Shown: positions 37,465 through 46,756 of the stretch, piece after piece
Position numbering within the stretch: the first letter of the stretch is position 1
Layout: each line of letters begins with the position of its first letter
Assembly (NCBI GenBank): GCA_023443455.1
Contig: JAEZUE010000011.1
Span: forward strand, 1 to 55,929
DNA from: Verrucomicrobiota bacterium
Lineage (GTDB): Bacteria; Verrucomicrobiota; Verrucomicrobiia; Opitutales; Opitutaceae
Length of the DNA stretch: 55,929 nt
Direction: 5' to 3'
The notes under the pieces: model-generated
Database searches by the model: none
Seen by the model: only the letters and a program-made list of their open reading frames with translations
Told to the model about the DNA's origin: nothing
Made by a program: the position numbers and the translations under genes

Positions 37465-37797
37465 TCAGGCGAGAGCGTTGAGTATGGTTCCGACCGTGTC
37501 GCTGGCGGCGGACGCGTTCGACTCGACGGCGTTTGTGGCGGACGCCGTATCTCCGGAGCTGCTGTTGGTCTGGGCGGCTTTGGCGCGGGAGAGCTGGGCC
37601 TGGGCGGCCTTCAGCTGTGCCTCCAATGCCTGGATGCGCTGCTCCTTGGTCTGCTCGTCGAGCTGGTCGTTGGCCTCCACCTGGGAGATCTGCTGCTGGA
37701 GGGATTGGATGCGCGCCTCGAGTTGGGCGATGGTCGCGGAGTTGTCGGTGCGGCCCGAATTCGTGCTGGCGACAGAGGAAATGGCGGAAACGTCCAT
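37465..37797 (-). CDS. FlxA-like coiled-coil protein
   Basis: 110 aa. Ser/Thr-rich N-terminus (MDVSAISSVASTNSG), then an about 55-residue coiled coil (IAQLEARIQSLQQQISQVEA, then QRIQALEAQLKAAQAQLSRA), then a Ser/Ala/Thr/Asn-rich tail. Length and layout match the FlxA-like family (PF14282), whose E. coli member is flagellum-regulated. The start at 37797 follows GGGAG. No flagellar genes are in the window. Confidence 0.8.
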   Translation of the reverse strand: MDVSAISSVASTNSGRTDNSATIAQLEARIQSLQQQISQVEANDQLDEQTKEQRIQALEAQLKAAQAQLSRAKAAQTNSSSGDTASATNAVESNASAASDTVGTILNALA

Positions 37798-38123
37798 GAG
37801 GTACTCCCGGTTGGAAGCTAGGCCTGTATCGGACGGAAGCGAACGCGGAGGAGACCGGGTGGGCCAAAGGCGGCGAAACGCGGGGTGGGGCGCCGGTTGG
37901 TGGGGTAAAGCGGCGGGATGCGCACAACGGCGCGGTCGCCCTTGTTCTTCGCGGCGGGAAAGACGCAAAAACCTGTCGCGGTCGGACAGGAATTTGCGTC
38001 CTGACGCCACGCGGGATCGTCTCGGCAGAAGTCGCAACGAACTGAATGAGGAGCCAAAGCGCCTATAGACAAGGTCTTGCGAAATCGGGAGGGGCGGTGC
38101 CGGATCGCCCTCGTGGGGCTGAG

Positions 38124-38173
38124 CAAACAACGCGTTTGGGTGGTGCGATCGCACCATCAAAACGCGTTGTTTG
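38124..38173. repeat. Fifty-base near-perfect palindrome
   Basis: Outer arms CAAACAACGCGTTT and AAACGCGTTGTTTG, inner palindrome GGTGCGATCGCACC at 38142-38155. It lies in the gap before the peptidase T gene and divergent from the FlxA-like gene. It could be a protein-binding site, a REP element or a DNA cruciform. The rest of the 37798-38237 gap shows no gene. Confidence 0.8.
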
Positions 38174-38237
38174 GCCGGCATGATCGGAGCGGTTTTCGCG
38201 GTCGCGCGGAGTGTTGCGGGCGTTCTAGGTTCGCCCC

Positions 38238-39485
38238 ATGCCGATCGACACCGCCGACCTTCTGGAGCGTTTCTGCTGCTATGTGCGCATCGATACCCGC
38301 AGCGATGCGCACTCCGAGAGTTGTCCGAGCACGCCGGGTCAGTGGGAGTTGCTCCGGCTGTTGGAAAATGAGCTGCACGAGATCGGTGCGAGCGACGTGG
38401 AGCTGACCGAACAGGGCTACGTGCTCGCGACGATCCCGGCCGCCGCAGGCTGCGAAGCGGCGCCGACCATCGCGTGGTTCGCGCATGTCGATACCGCGAC
38501 CGAGTTGCCGGGCGGAGCAACGCCGATCGTGCACCGCGCGTGGGACGGCTCGCCGATCGTGCTGCCCGACGATCCGTCCCAGGTCCTCAACGTTGAAAAC
38601 TCCCCGCATCTGCGCGGTGCGATCGGGCAGGATGTGATCACCGCGAGCGGCGGCACCCTGCTCGGGGCCGACGACAAGGCGGGCGTGGCGATCGTGATGG
38701 CGACCGCGCGTCACTTGCTGGTGCATCCGGAAGTCCGGCACGGAAGGATCCGGCTCTGCTTCAATCCCGACGAGGAGATCGGCCGCGGGGTCGACCAGCT
38801 CGACCTCGCGCGGGTCGGCGCCGTCGCCGCCTACACCCTCGACGGCGAATCGCCCGGCGAGATCGATTGGGAAACGTTCTCGGCCGACGCGGCCGTGGTC
38901 GAGATCCGCGGCGTGGCGAGCCACCCGGGTTGGGCGAAGGACGTGATGGTGAACGCCCTGCGACTGGCGGGGCGCTTCGTCGCGTCGCTGCCGATGGCGT
39001 GCTCGCCCGAGTGCACCGACGGGCGCGACGGTTTCGTTCATCCAACTGAAATCTCGGGCAACAGCGAACGGGCGACGGTGCGGATGATCCTGCGCGACTT
39101 CGAACTCGACGGTCTCGCGACCAAGCGCGCGGTCGTCGAGGAGGCCGCTGCGACGTTGCGCACGGCGGAACCGCGGGCGCGGGTCGAGGTGAAGTTCTCC
39201 GAGCAGTATCGGAACATGCGCTACTGGTTGGAGAAGGACCTGCGGCCCGTGGAGATCGCACAGGCGGCGGTGCGCGCCGTCGGACTGGAGCCGGCACTGC
39301 GCTCCGTGCGTGGCGGCACCGACGGCTCGAAGCTCACCGCCCGCGGCCTGCCGACGCCCAATCTTTTCACTGGCATGCACGAGGTGCACAGCCAGCGCGA
39401 GTGGGTGACGCTGCAGGACATGGCGAAATCCGCCGAGTTGCTGCTGCGCATCGCCGAGGAATGGGCTGAAGCTGGTGGGCAGTAG
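38238..39485 (+). CDS. pepT: Peptidase T (tripeptide aminopeptidase)
   Basis: 415 aa, cytoplasmic M20 dizinc peptidase that removes the N-terminal residue from tripeptides. Metal ligands and catalytic residues are seen in order: AHVDTA (near residue 82), TLLGADDKAGVA (bridging Asp), FNPDEEIGRGVD (catalytic Glu and ligand Glu), YTLDGE, and MHEVHSQ near the C-terminus. VRGGTDGSKL is the usual substrate-binding block. Start MPIDTADLLERF at 38238. Confidence 0.95.
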   Translation: MPIDTADLLERFCCYVRIDTRSDAHSESCPSTPGQWELLRLLENELHEIGASDVELTEQGYVLATIPAAAGCEAAPTIAWFAHVDTATELPGGATPIVHRAWDGSPIVLPDDPSQVLNVENSPHLRGAIGQDVITASGGTLLGADDKAGVAIVMATARHLLVHPEVRHGRIRLCFNPDEEIGRGVDQLDLARVGAVAAYTLDGESPGEIDWETFSADAAVVEIRGVASHPGWAKDVMVNALRLAGRFVASLPMACSPECTDGRDGFVHPTEISGNSERATVRMILRDFELDGLATKRAVVEEAAATLRTAEPRARVEVKFSEQYRNMRYWLEKDLRPVEIAQAAVRAVGLEPALRSVRGGTDGSKLTARGLPTPNLFTGMHEVHSQREWVTLQDMAKSAELLLRIAEEWAEAGGQ

Positions 39486-39531
39486 GCGGAGGGCGCCTGT
39501 AGCTGGCATCCGGTATTCGATATTTGGCGCG

Positions 39532-39648
39532 CCGGACCGGGCGTGGCGCCGGCCTCCGTGCCGGCGAGGTTGGGCTTAGGCTGGGGTGTCGGCGGAGTCG
39601 GGGATCGCAGGCAGGGACGCCTGCGCCACGCTTTGGCGTGCCGGCTGG
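39532..39648. repeat. Single A-B composite repeat unit
   Basis: One A element (GCGTGGCGCCGGCCTCCGTG from 39541) and one B element (39605-39630), with the same spacing as in the arrays, between peptidase T and NamZ. A GGGGCGG..CGCGCCCC hairpin follows about 40 bases on. Confidence 0.85.
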
Positions 39649-39730
39649 GCGTTCCGGATATGAACTCCGAGCAAGGAAAAGGGGCGGCCTGAAGGCGCGC
39701 CCCACGTGTTCGGATCGCTCTCGGTTGCCC

Positions 39731-41080
39731 CTACGGCTGGTAGAGCCAGTAGCGGCGGACCTGCTGCTGGTAGGCCTGGGCCTGCTGGCGCCACGTGTCG
39801 TGCATCGCGGCCACGTTGGTCTTGGCGCCGTTCTGCACGAGGGAATCCCAGAGCACGCGGGAGCCGGTGTGTTTGCGGAAGAGGTCGCCCTCGGTCTTGG
39901 TGGCGGCGGGGAAGGGGTTCCTGCCGTTCCAGGCGGCGGCGAGCTGCATCATGTGCAGGCTCAGCTCGGTGGGCCGCCAGGCATTCCAGTCGGTGATTTC
40001 CGTATACACGCCGCGCATCGGCTGGCCCTTGCTGTCGGTGGTGCCGATCACGCTGAAGGCGACGCCGGGCAGGTTGAGCGCGTCGAGGGCGCGCTTGAGT
40101 TCCTCGGGGCTCTTCTTCGGGTAGGTGAGGGTGCGGAACGGATACCCGGAGCCGACGCCGTGGCGGAAGCCTCCGATCTCGCAGCCCAGGCCCGTCATGG
40201 CGTAGCCGGCGGCGGAGGCGAAGTCGCGCACGTAGGGCGAGGTGGGCACGAACTTCAGGCCGGTCTCGGGCCAGCGCATCGAGCGGCGCCAGCCGCGCAT
40301 GGCGACGACCGTCAGCCTGCCGCGCTGGCGCACCTTGTCGGGGACCGAGAGCACGCCGGGGGTTTCCTTCGCCAGGGTGGCGAGTTCGCCGATGGTGAGG
40401 CCGTGCACGTAGGGCACGCGGAAGGCGCCCACGTAGCTCATCAGGTCGGAGTCGAGCGGCGGGCCGTCGACTTTCAGGCCGCCGAGCGGGTTGGGGCGGT
40501 CGAGCACGACGACCTGCTTGTCGTTCTCGAAACAGGCCTCGAGGCAGACCTTCATCGCGCTCACGAAGGTGTAGCTGCGGGTGCCGATGTCCTGCAGGTC
40601 GATGACGAGCACGTCGATCGACTTGAGCTGGGCGGGGGTGGGCTTGCGGGATTTGCCGTTGTAGAGCGAGAAGACCGGGAGACCGGTGGGGGCGTGTACG
40701 CCATCCTGATACGGTTTGCTGGCGGAGAGGGTGCCGTCGATGCCGTGCTCGACGCCGTAGAGCGCGACGAGCTGCACGCCGGGCGCGCGGCGCAGCACCT
40801 CGAGGGTGGGCACACCGCGGCGGTTGACGCCGGCCGGATGGGTGAGCAGGCCCACACGTTTGCCGCGCAGGGGTGCGAAGTTCTCCGCTTCCAGGACGTC
40901 GATACCGAGCATCACCGGGTGGATGCGGTCGGCCGGGCGCGCGGCCGCGGCGATGGGAGTGGCGGGCCGGGAGGGCGGGGCGCTCTTGCCGGCTTCGCTG
41001 CAGCCGGTGGCGAACAACGCCAGCGCGAGCGGCAGGAGCCGGTGGAGGTGCAGACGGAAACGCGCGGCCGTGGGGAACAT
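39731..41080 (-). CDS. namZ: Exo-beta-N-acetylmuramidase NamZ-like lipoprotein (DUF1343)
   Basis: 449 aa. Signal peptide ending FATGC, a probable lipobox. The mature protein shows family blocks VLGIDVLEAENFAPL-like opening (HPVMLGIDVLEAE), GKRVGLLTHPAGVNRRG, LYGVEHGIDGTL, DVLVIDLQDIGTRSYTFV and VVVLDRPNPLGG. NamZ releases terminal N-acetylmuramic acid from peptidoglycan fragments in the envelope, so this is likely wall recycling. The short DUF2062 gene is 12 bases upstream on the same strand. Confidence 0.9.
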   Translation of the reverse strand: MFPTAARFRLHLHRLLPLALALFATGCSEAGKSAPPSRPATPIAAAARPADRIHPVMLGIDVLEAENFAPLRGKRVGLLTHPAGVNRRGVPTLEVLRRAPGVQLVALYGVEHGIDGTLSASKPYQDGVHAPTGLPVFSLYNGKSRKPTPAQLKSIDVLVIDLQDIGTRSYTFVSAMKVCLEACFENDKQVVVLDRPNPLGGLKVDGPPLDSDLMSYVGAFRVPYVHGLTIGELATLAKETPGVLSVPDKVRQRGRLTVVAMRGWRRSMRWPETGLKFVPTSPYVRDFASAAGYAMTGLGCEIGGFRHGVGSGYPFRTLTYPKKSPEELKRALDALNLPGVAFSVIGTTDSKGQPMRGVYTEITDWNAWRPTELSLHMMQLAAAWNGRNPFPAATKTEGDLFRKHTGSRVLWDSLVQNGAKTNVAAMHDTWRQQAQAYQQQVRRYWLYQP

Positions 41081-41092
41081 GGCCGACTACTC

Positions 41093-41752
41093 TTAGGGCA
41101 CGGGGGGCGCCGTCGAGTCGAAACCGGGCGGCGGTGGTTTCGGTTTCGGGTGGAGATGGCCGCGGCCGACGATCAGGCGGGTGGAGAGGTCGAGTCCGGC
41201 GCCCAGCAGTGTGCCGCAAATGATCCCGCCGAGCACGAGGGCGTTGATCGAGGTGCCGACGTTGCGCGTCCAGCGGCGCGGTTGGGTGGTGGTGGTCGGG
41301 GCGTCGAGTTCGGTGTGGTCGGGCGTGTCGACGGTGTGGACCGGGGTGCCGGAGGTGTCGGGGGTGGGGTCGACACCGAAGCCGGTGGATTCGATGACGG
41401 TGGCGCCGACCCACCAGGTGCCGCCGTAGATCCAGACGGTGGCGGGGTTGCTGATGAATTGGAGGCCGCCGAGCACCATCAGGTTGGTGCGCAGCAGGAC
41501 GGCCAGCAGCAGCGCCGTGGGTAGTTGGATGCCCATGACTGGCAGCAGTGCGAGGATCGAACCGGCGTAGTAGGCCCGGGTGAGGTTGCTCGCCTTGAAC
41601 GACCACAGGTACGGCTGCTTGCGCGCGAAGGCGGCGAAGCGCCCGATCAACGGGTAGCGGTGGAAGACCGCCCGCCGGGGCATGTAGCGGAGAAACGCCT
41701 TGGCCCGACGGATGCGTCGGTGGCGGTGGCGGCGGTGTTCCTCGTGCGGCAT
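41093..41752 (-). CDS. DUF2062 membrane protein
   Basis: 219 aa. Basic, His/Arg-rich N-terminus (MPHEEHRRHRHRRIRR), then the DUF2062 core: AYYAGSILALLPVMGIQLPT, LLLAVLLRTNLMVLGG, LQFISNPATVWIYGGTWWVG. A Thr/Pro-rich loop of about 35 residues interrupts the core before a last helix (NALVLGGIICGTLLGAGLDL). Function unknown. The NamZ gene follows 12 bases later. Confidence 0.88.
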   Translation of the reverse strand: MPHEEHRRHRHRRIRRAKAFLRYMPRRAVFHRYPLIGRFAAFARKQPYLWSFKASNLTRAYYAGSILALLPVMGIQLPTALLLAVLLRTNLMVLGGLQFISNPATVWIYGGTWWVGATVIESTGFGVDPTPDTSGTPVHTVDTPDHTELDAPTTTTQPRRWTRNVGTSINALVLGGIICGTLLGAGLDLSTRLIVGRGHLHPKPKPPPPGFDSTAPPVP

Positions 41753-41770
41753 GGAGCGAGCACGAGAACC

Positions 41771-42976
41771 TCAACGCTCGGGCGTGGCAACTCGGGGCTG
41801 CGGGTTGTTTACGAGACCGTCATGCACGCCGCGGGCGAGCAGCTCGGGAGCCCGGGCCAACGCCTCCGCCAATGGCAGGCCGGGCGGCGTGATGGCGCGA
41901 AGCTCGATCCCGGTGGGCAACGCCCGGGCCGGGAGCGGCGCGAGCGAGCCGGCGAGCACGAGAACCCGTTTCCCGGCCGCAGCTGCCGCGAGGGCGAGCG
42001 CACCCGGGCCCTTGCCGCCGAGCGAGGTGGCGTCGAAACGGCCTTCGCCGGTGACGACGACATCGGCGGCGGCGATGCGGTTGGCGAGATCGAGCCAGTC
42101 GTGGACGAGGGACCAGCCCGGCACGAGTTGCGCGCGGGCGGCGGTCATCAGGCCGAAGGCAATGCCACCCGCGGCTCCGGCACCGGGGGCCGAGGCTAGC
42201 CCGGACGGTTGGGCGCAATGCGCCGACAGCATTCCCGCCATGCGGGCGGTGGCGGCCTCGAGCTGGGGCAGGTCGGCCGGGGGCAGACCTTTTTGTAGTG
42301 AAAACGTCGTGGCGGCGCCGCTTGGCCCGAGCAACGGGTTGGCCACATCGCACGCGATGCGCAGTGGCGGGAACGAGGCCGGCACATGGCCCGAGAGCCG
42401 GACGACGTGCTCCCACGCGGCGGTGGTCGGAGGGAAGATCGTGCCGCCGCGCTGGTCGTGGAAACGCAGGCCGAGTGCTCCCAGCGCGCCGAGCCCGAGA
42501 TCATGCGTGGCGCTTCCGCCGACGCCGAGCAGCAGCGCGCGGGCTCCGCGGCCGATCGCGGCGACGAGCAGTTGGCCGGTGCCGTAGCTGGTCGTGCGCC
42601 ACGGGTTGCGCTCGGAGCGCGGGACCAACGCGAGCCCGCTCGCCGCGGCCATGTCGACCACCGCGATGCGGTCGGCGTCGTGCAGGTCCGGCAGATTGAG
42701 GTGGTTGCGGGCGGCGGGAGGGATCGCGTTCCAGCGTACGAGGCCGAGCTGGGCCATGCGCGTTTCGCCGAGCGGGCCGACCACCGGTACGGAAACCAGT
42801 TCGCCGGCAGCGGCGTGGGTCAGGATCTCGGCGAAGCCGTCGCCGCCGTCGGCGACCGGGGCGGAGTCGATCACCCAGGCGGGGTGCGACTCGCGCAAAG
42901 TGTCGCCAGAAATCCGGCACGCCTCGGCGGCCGAGAGACAGTCTTTGAATTTGTCGAAGGCGAGCAGGACGCGCAT
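41771..42976 (-). CDS. Glycerate kinase
   Basis: 401 aa, GarK/GlxK-type glycerate kinase (PF02595), phosphorylating D-glycerate. Family blocks: LLAFDKFKDCLSAAEACR, ADGGDGFAEILTHA, AAASGLALVPRSERNPWRTT (SYGTGQLL follows), LLGVGGSATHDLGLGALGAL, and VVTGEGRFDATSLGGKGP. The start MRVLLAFDKFKDC at 42976 fits the family; the frame stays open far upstream through repeat array 2, which is not part of the protein. DUF2062 is encoded 18 bases downstream. Confidence 0.94.
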   Translation of the reverse strand: MRVLLAFDKFKDCLSAAEACRISGDTLRESHPAWVIDSAPVADGGDGFAEILTHAAAGELVSVPVVGPLGETRMAQLGLVRWNAIPPAARNHLNLPDLHDADRIAVVDMAAASGLALVPRSERNPWRTTSYGTGQLLVAAIGRGARALLLGVGGSATHDLGLGALGALGLRFHDQRGGTIFPPTTAAWEHVVRLSGHVPASFPPLRIACDVANPLLGPSGAATTFSLQKGLPPADLPQLEAATARMAGMLSAHCAQPSGLASAPGAGAAGGIAFGLMTAARAQLVPGWSLVHDWLDLANRIAAADVVVTGEGRFDATSLGGKGPGALALAAAAAGKRVLVLAGSLAPLPARALPTGIELRAITPPGLPLAEALARAPELLARGVHDGLVNNPQPRVATPER

Positions 42977-43055
42977 GGGCGGGCGGTGGATGGCCGACGG
43001 TGGGCGGTCGACCGCGGGCTGTCGACGGTGTGGTGATGGCGCCCGCTTGCCGGCA

Positions 43056-43612
43056 GTTGGGCCGGCGCTTGTCGCCAGGCCGGAGCGACGAGGTTGGCCG
43101 GACCTGGCGTGGCGCCGGCCTCCGTGCCGGAGAGGTCGGGCGAGGGCTGGGGTGCTGGCGGAGTCGGGGAACGCAGGCAGGGACGCCTGCGCCACGGTTT
43201 TGCGTGCCGGCTGGAGTGGGGGGCGGGCGCGGCAATGCGCTTGCGGCAGGGCCGGCGCTTGTCGCCAGGCCGGAGCGACGAGGTTGGCCGGACCGGGCGT
43301 GGCGCAGGCCTCCGTGCCGGCGAGTTTGGGTGTGGGCTGGGGTGCGGGCGGAGTCGGGGAACGCAGGCAGGGACGCCTGCGCCACGGTTTAGCGTGCCGG
43401 CTGGAGCGGCGGGCGGGGCGCGGCGATGCGCTTGCGGCAGGGCCGGCGCTCGTCGCCAGACCGGAGCGACGAGGTTGGCCGGACCGGGCGTGGCGCCGGC
43501 CTCCGTGCCGGCGAGGTTGGGTTTGGGCTGGGGTGCCGGCGGAGTCGGGGAACGCAGGCAGCTCTGCCGTACGGCAGAGTGCGCCACGGTTTGGCGTGTC
43601 GGCTGGAGTCCA
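43056..43612. repeat. Tandem array 2 of composite C-A-B palindromic units
   Basis: Three units with a period of about 180-200 bases; A starts near 43107, 43287 and 43488 and B near 43172, 43352 and 43553. The order and spacing are the same as in array 1. In the third unit the B loop is replaced by another palindrome (43562-43579). The array fills the gap between glycerate kinase and the RND pump. Confidence 0.9.
43562..43579. repeat. Palindrome nested inside a B element
   Basis: CTCTGCCGTACGGCAGAG, a perfect 18-base palindrome, replaces the loop and one arm of a B element, whose outer parts (CGCAGGCAG and TGCGCCACGG) remain. Confidence 0.75.
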
Positions 43613-43686
43613 GATACGCGGCCCGACCTCACCGCAGGTGCGAGGGCGGAGTGCAGGGTTGCGGCTTGCCGGCGGACCGTCTGGCC

Positions 43687-46600
43687 TCACCCGGCCTTCA
43701 GCTCGTGCTCGTCGTCGTGGTGGAGCTTCTTGGTGGCGAGGTAGGTGTACATCGCGGGGATCACGTAGAGCGTGAGGAAGCCCGAGAAGATCAACCCGCC
43801 GACGACCGCGGCGCCGAGGGCGGTGCGGCTGCCGCTGGCGGTGCCGAGGTTGAGCGCGATGGGCAGGATGCCCAGGATTGTCGAGAGGCTCGTCATCAGG
43901 ATCGGCCGGAAACGGCGCACGGCGGCGTCGTGCACGGCGCCGCGGATGTCGAGCCCGGCATGGCGGCGCTGGTTGGCGAACTCGACGATGAGGATGCCGT
44001 TCTTGGTCACCAGGCCGATGAGCATGATGATGCCGATCTGGCTGAAGACGTTGAGCGTGTACCCGGTCAGCCACAACGTGAGCACGGCGCCGGCGATGGA
44101 GAGCGGCACGGTGAGCAGGATGATGAGCGGGTCGCGGAAGCTCTCGAACTGCGCGGCGAGCACGAGGTAGATCAGCACCAGCGCGAAGAGGAACGCGAAG
44201 AGCAGGCTGCGGGAGCTCTCGAGGAAGTCGCGCGACTGGCCGGCGAGATCCGTCGTGATCTTCTCGGGCAGGGTGGCGGCGGCGACCTCGTCGAGCGCCT
44301 GCAGCGCCTGGCCGAGCGTGTATCCGGGAGCCGGTGTGCCGGAGAGCGTGGCGGCGACGAAGCGGTTGAAGCGGTAGATCGCGGGCGGGCCGACGGTCTC
44401 CTCGAGCGTGACGAGGTTGTCGAGCGGCACGAGCTGGCCGGAGCGGCTACGCACATGGACGCGGCGCAGGTCGTCGGGCTTGTTGCGGTCGGCACGGGCG
44501 AGCTGGCCGATCACCTGGTACTGGCGGCCCTCCATGATGAAGTAGCCGAAACGGGTCTCGCCGAACGCGAGCTGCAGGGTGCGGGCGATGTCGGCGATGC
44601 TGATGTCGAGCTCGGCGGCCTTGGCGCGGTCGATGCGCACGCTGATCTCGGGCCGGGTGATCTTGAAGTCGAAGTCGGCGAAGCGGATCTCGGGGCGTTC
44701 GCGCACGGCGTCGAGGAACTTCGGCAGCACGTCGCGCAGCGCGGCGACGTCGGGGGCCTTGAGCACGAACTGCACGGGCTGGCCGCCGAAACGGCTGCCG
44801 ATGGTCGGCGGTTGGCTGGGGCGGCCGAAAAGGGCGTCGAACTGCAGCAGGTCGTCGGAGATCTGGTCGAAGATCTCCTGCTGCGAACGGGGGCGCTCGT
44901 CGGGGGCGACGAGGTAGACGTTCTGCATCGCGTTGCTGGTGCGGCCGCCCCAGCCGGCGATGGAGAATGTGCGGTGGATCTCGGGCACCGCATCGGCGAG
45001 TTGCAGCGCGTAGGCGTCGAGGCGCTGGGCGGTGTATTCGTAGGTGGCGCCTTCGGGGGCGCTGAAGTTGATGCGGATGTTCGAACGGTCCTCGAGCGGG
45101 GCGAGCTCCGAGGGGATGCGGCGGCCGAGGAAGATGATGAGCACGGCGCAGGCGGCGAAAACCGGCCAGGAGAGCCAGCGCAGACGGAGGAACGCGCCGA
45201 GGCTGCGCCGGTAGGCCTCGGTGAGGCGGCCGAAGAACGGCTCGGTCCAGCGGTGGAAACGGCTGTGCCGGCGCTCGTGCTTGAGGATGAAGCGGCAGAG
45301 CATCGGGGTGAGCGTGAGCGCGACGAACGACGACACGATCACCGCGCCGGCCACGACCACGCCGAACTCGCGGAAGAGCCGCCCGGTCAGGCCCGACATG
45401 AACAGGATCGGCACGAAGACGGTGGCCAACGTGATCGTGGTCGAGATGACCGCGAAGAAGATCTCCCGGATGCCGTGCACGGCGGCCGGATACGGCCGGA
45501 CGCCGTCCTCGATCTTCGTGTAGATGTTCTCGAGCACGACGATGGCGTCGTCGACGACCAGGCCGATCGCGAGCACGAGGGCGACGAGGGTGAGCACGTT
45601 GATCGTGAACCCCGCCAGATACATGACGAAGAACGAGGCCACGAGGGAGACGGGGATCGCGAGCACCGGGATGGCGGTGGCGCGCCAGTCGCGCAGGAAC
45701 ACGTAGATGATCAGCGCCACCAGCGAGAAGGCGATCAGCAGCGTGTGCTCGACCTCGGTGATCGCGCGGCGCACCGAGGTGGTGAAGTCGTAGCCGAGGT
45801 CGAGCGCGAAGCCCTCCGGCAGGTCGGCGCGGATCTGGGCGAGCCGGCGGTGGACCTCGTCGGCGATGGCGATGGCATCGGTGTTGGGCTGGGGCACGAC
45901 GGCGATGCCGATGTTGGGCCGGCCGACGATCTTGGCGCTGTGGCGGGTGTTCTCGGCCTCGAGGCGGGCCTCGCCCACGTCGCGCAGTTCGATGATGCGG
46001 CCCTTCTCCTGGCGGATGATCATGCGCGCGAACTCCTCGGGCGTGGTCAGGCGGCCGAAGGTGCGGATGGTCAGCTCGGTCGTGGCGCCCTCGATGCGGC
46101 CGGAGGGCAGGTCGACGTTCTGGGCCGTGAGGGCGCGCTGCACGTCGAGCGGGGTCACGTGGTGGGCGGCCATGCGCACGGGGTCGAGCCAGAGGCGCAT
46201 GGCGTAGCGTTTCTCGCCGAAGATGCGCACGGTGCTCACGCCCGGGATGGTCTGGAGGCGCTCCTTCACGACGTTGGTGGCGTAGTGGGAGATCTCGAGG
46301 ATCGAGTGGCGGTCGCTGTTGAGCGCGAGGAAAAGGATCGGTTCGGCGTCGGCGTCGGCCTTCTCGACGGTGGGCGGATCGGCGTCGACGGGCAGGCGGC
46401 GGATGGCCTGGGAGACCTTGTCGCGCACGTCGTTGGCGGCGCGTTCGAGGTCGGCGGAGATGTCGAACTCGACGCGGATGTTGCTGCGGCCCTCGGCGGA
46501 GTTGGAGGAGATGACGCGGATGCCGTCGATGCCGTTGATCACCTGTTCGAGCGGCTCGGTGATCTGGGAGTCGATGATCTCGGCGGAGGCGCCCGGGTAG

Positions 46601-46749
46601 GAGGTGGAGACGGAGATGATCGGGGCGTCGACGGCCGGGAACTCGCGGATGCCGAGCAGCGCGAGGCTCACGGCGCCGAGCAGGATCAGCACCGTGGAGA
46701 GGACGATCGAGAGGACGGGCCGGCGGATGCAGGTCTCGGAGAGGGACAT
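43687..46749 (-). CDS. RND efflux pump inner-membrane subunit (AcrB/HAE1 family)
   Basis: 1020 aa, twelve helices with two large periplasmic loops. Family marks: N-terminal IRRPVLSIVLSTVLILLGAV; the proton-relay Asp pair in GLVVDDAIVVLENIYTK; the partner Lys in MLIGLVTKNGILIVEFANQ; and the C-terminal block with LTVPLSIAGAVLTLW. It exports drugs, dyes or host compounds using the proton gradient; the substrate is not predictable. The membrane-fusion protein ends eight bases upstream; no outer-membrane channel gene is present here. Confidence 0.95.
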   Translation of the reverse strand: MSLSETCIRRPVLSIVLSTVLILLGAVSLALLGIREFPAVDAPIISVSTSYPGASAEIIDSQITEPLEQVINGIDGIRVISSNSAEGRSNIRVEFDISADLERAANDVRDKVSQAIRRLPVDADPPTVEKADADAEPILFLALNSDRHSILEISHYATNVVKERLQTIPGVSTVRIFGEKRYAMRLWLDPVRMAAHHVTPLDVQRALTAQNVDLPSGRIEGATTELTIRTFGRLTTPEEFARMIIRQEKGRIIELRDVGEARLEAENTRHSAKIVGRPNIGIAVVPQPNTDAIAIADEVHRRLAQIRADLPEGFALDLGYDFTTSVRRAITEVEHTLLIAFSLVALIIYVFLRDWRATAIPVLAIPVSLVASFFVMYLAGFTINVLTLVALVLAIGLVVDDAIVVLENIYTKIEDGVRPYPAAVHGIREIFFAVISTTITLATVFVPILFMSGLTGRLFREFGVVVAGAVIVSSFVALTLTPMLCRFILKHERRHSRFHRWTEPFFGRLTEAYRRSLGAFLRLRWLSWPVFAACAVLIIFLGRRIPSELAPLEDRSNIRINFSAPEGATYEYTAQRLDAYALQLADAVPEIHRTFSIAGWGGRTSNAMQNVYLVAPDERPRSQQEIFDQISDDLLQFDALFGRPSQPPTIGSRFGGQPVQFVLKAPDVAALRDVLPKFLDAVRERPEIRFADFDFKITRPEISVRIDRAKAAELDISIADIARTLQLAFGETRFGYFIMEGRQYQVIGQLARADRNKPDDLRRVHVRSRSGQLVPLDNLVTLEETVGPPAIYRFNRFVAATLSGTPAPGYTLGQALQALDEVAAATLPEKITTDLAGQSRDFLESSRSLLFAFLFALVLIYLVLAAQFESFRDPLIILLTVPLSIAGAVLTLWLTGYTLNVFSQIGIIMLIGLVTKNGILIVEFANQRRHAGLDIRGAVHDAAVRRFRPILMTSLSTILGILPIALNLGTASGSRTALGAAVVGGLIFSGFLTLYVIPAMYTYLATKKLHHDDEHELKAG

Positions 46750-46756
46750 GGCGGGG

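Noticed and set aside
37465..38520. Long N-terminal extension of the FlxA-like protein
   Set aside because: FlxA-type length, GGGAG site and coiled-coil layout support the start at 37797.
42977..44074. Very long in-frame extension upstream of glycerate kinase, through array 2 and into the RND gene
   Set aside because: The extension is made of palindromic repeat peptides and the antisense of a real gene; the family start at 42976 is clear. GC-rich repeats simply lack stop codons.
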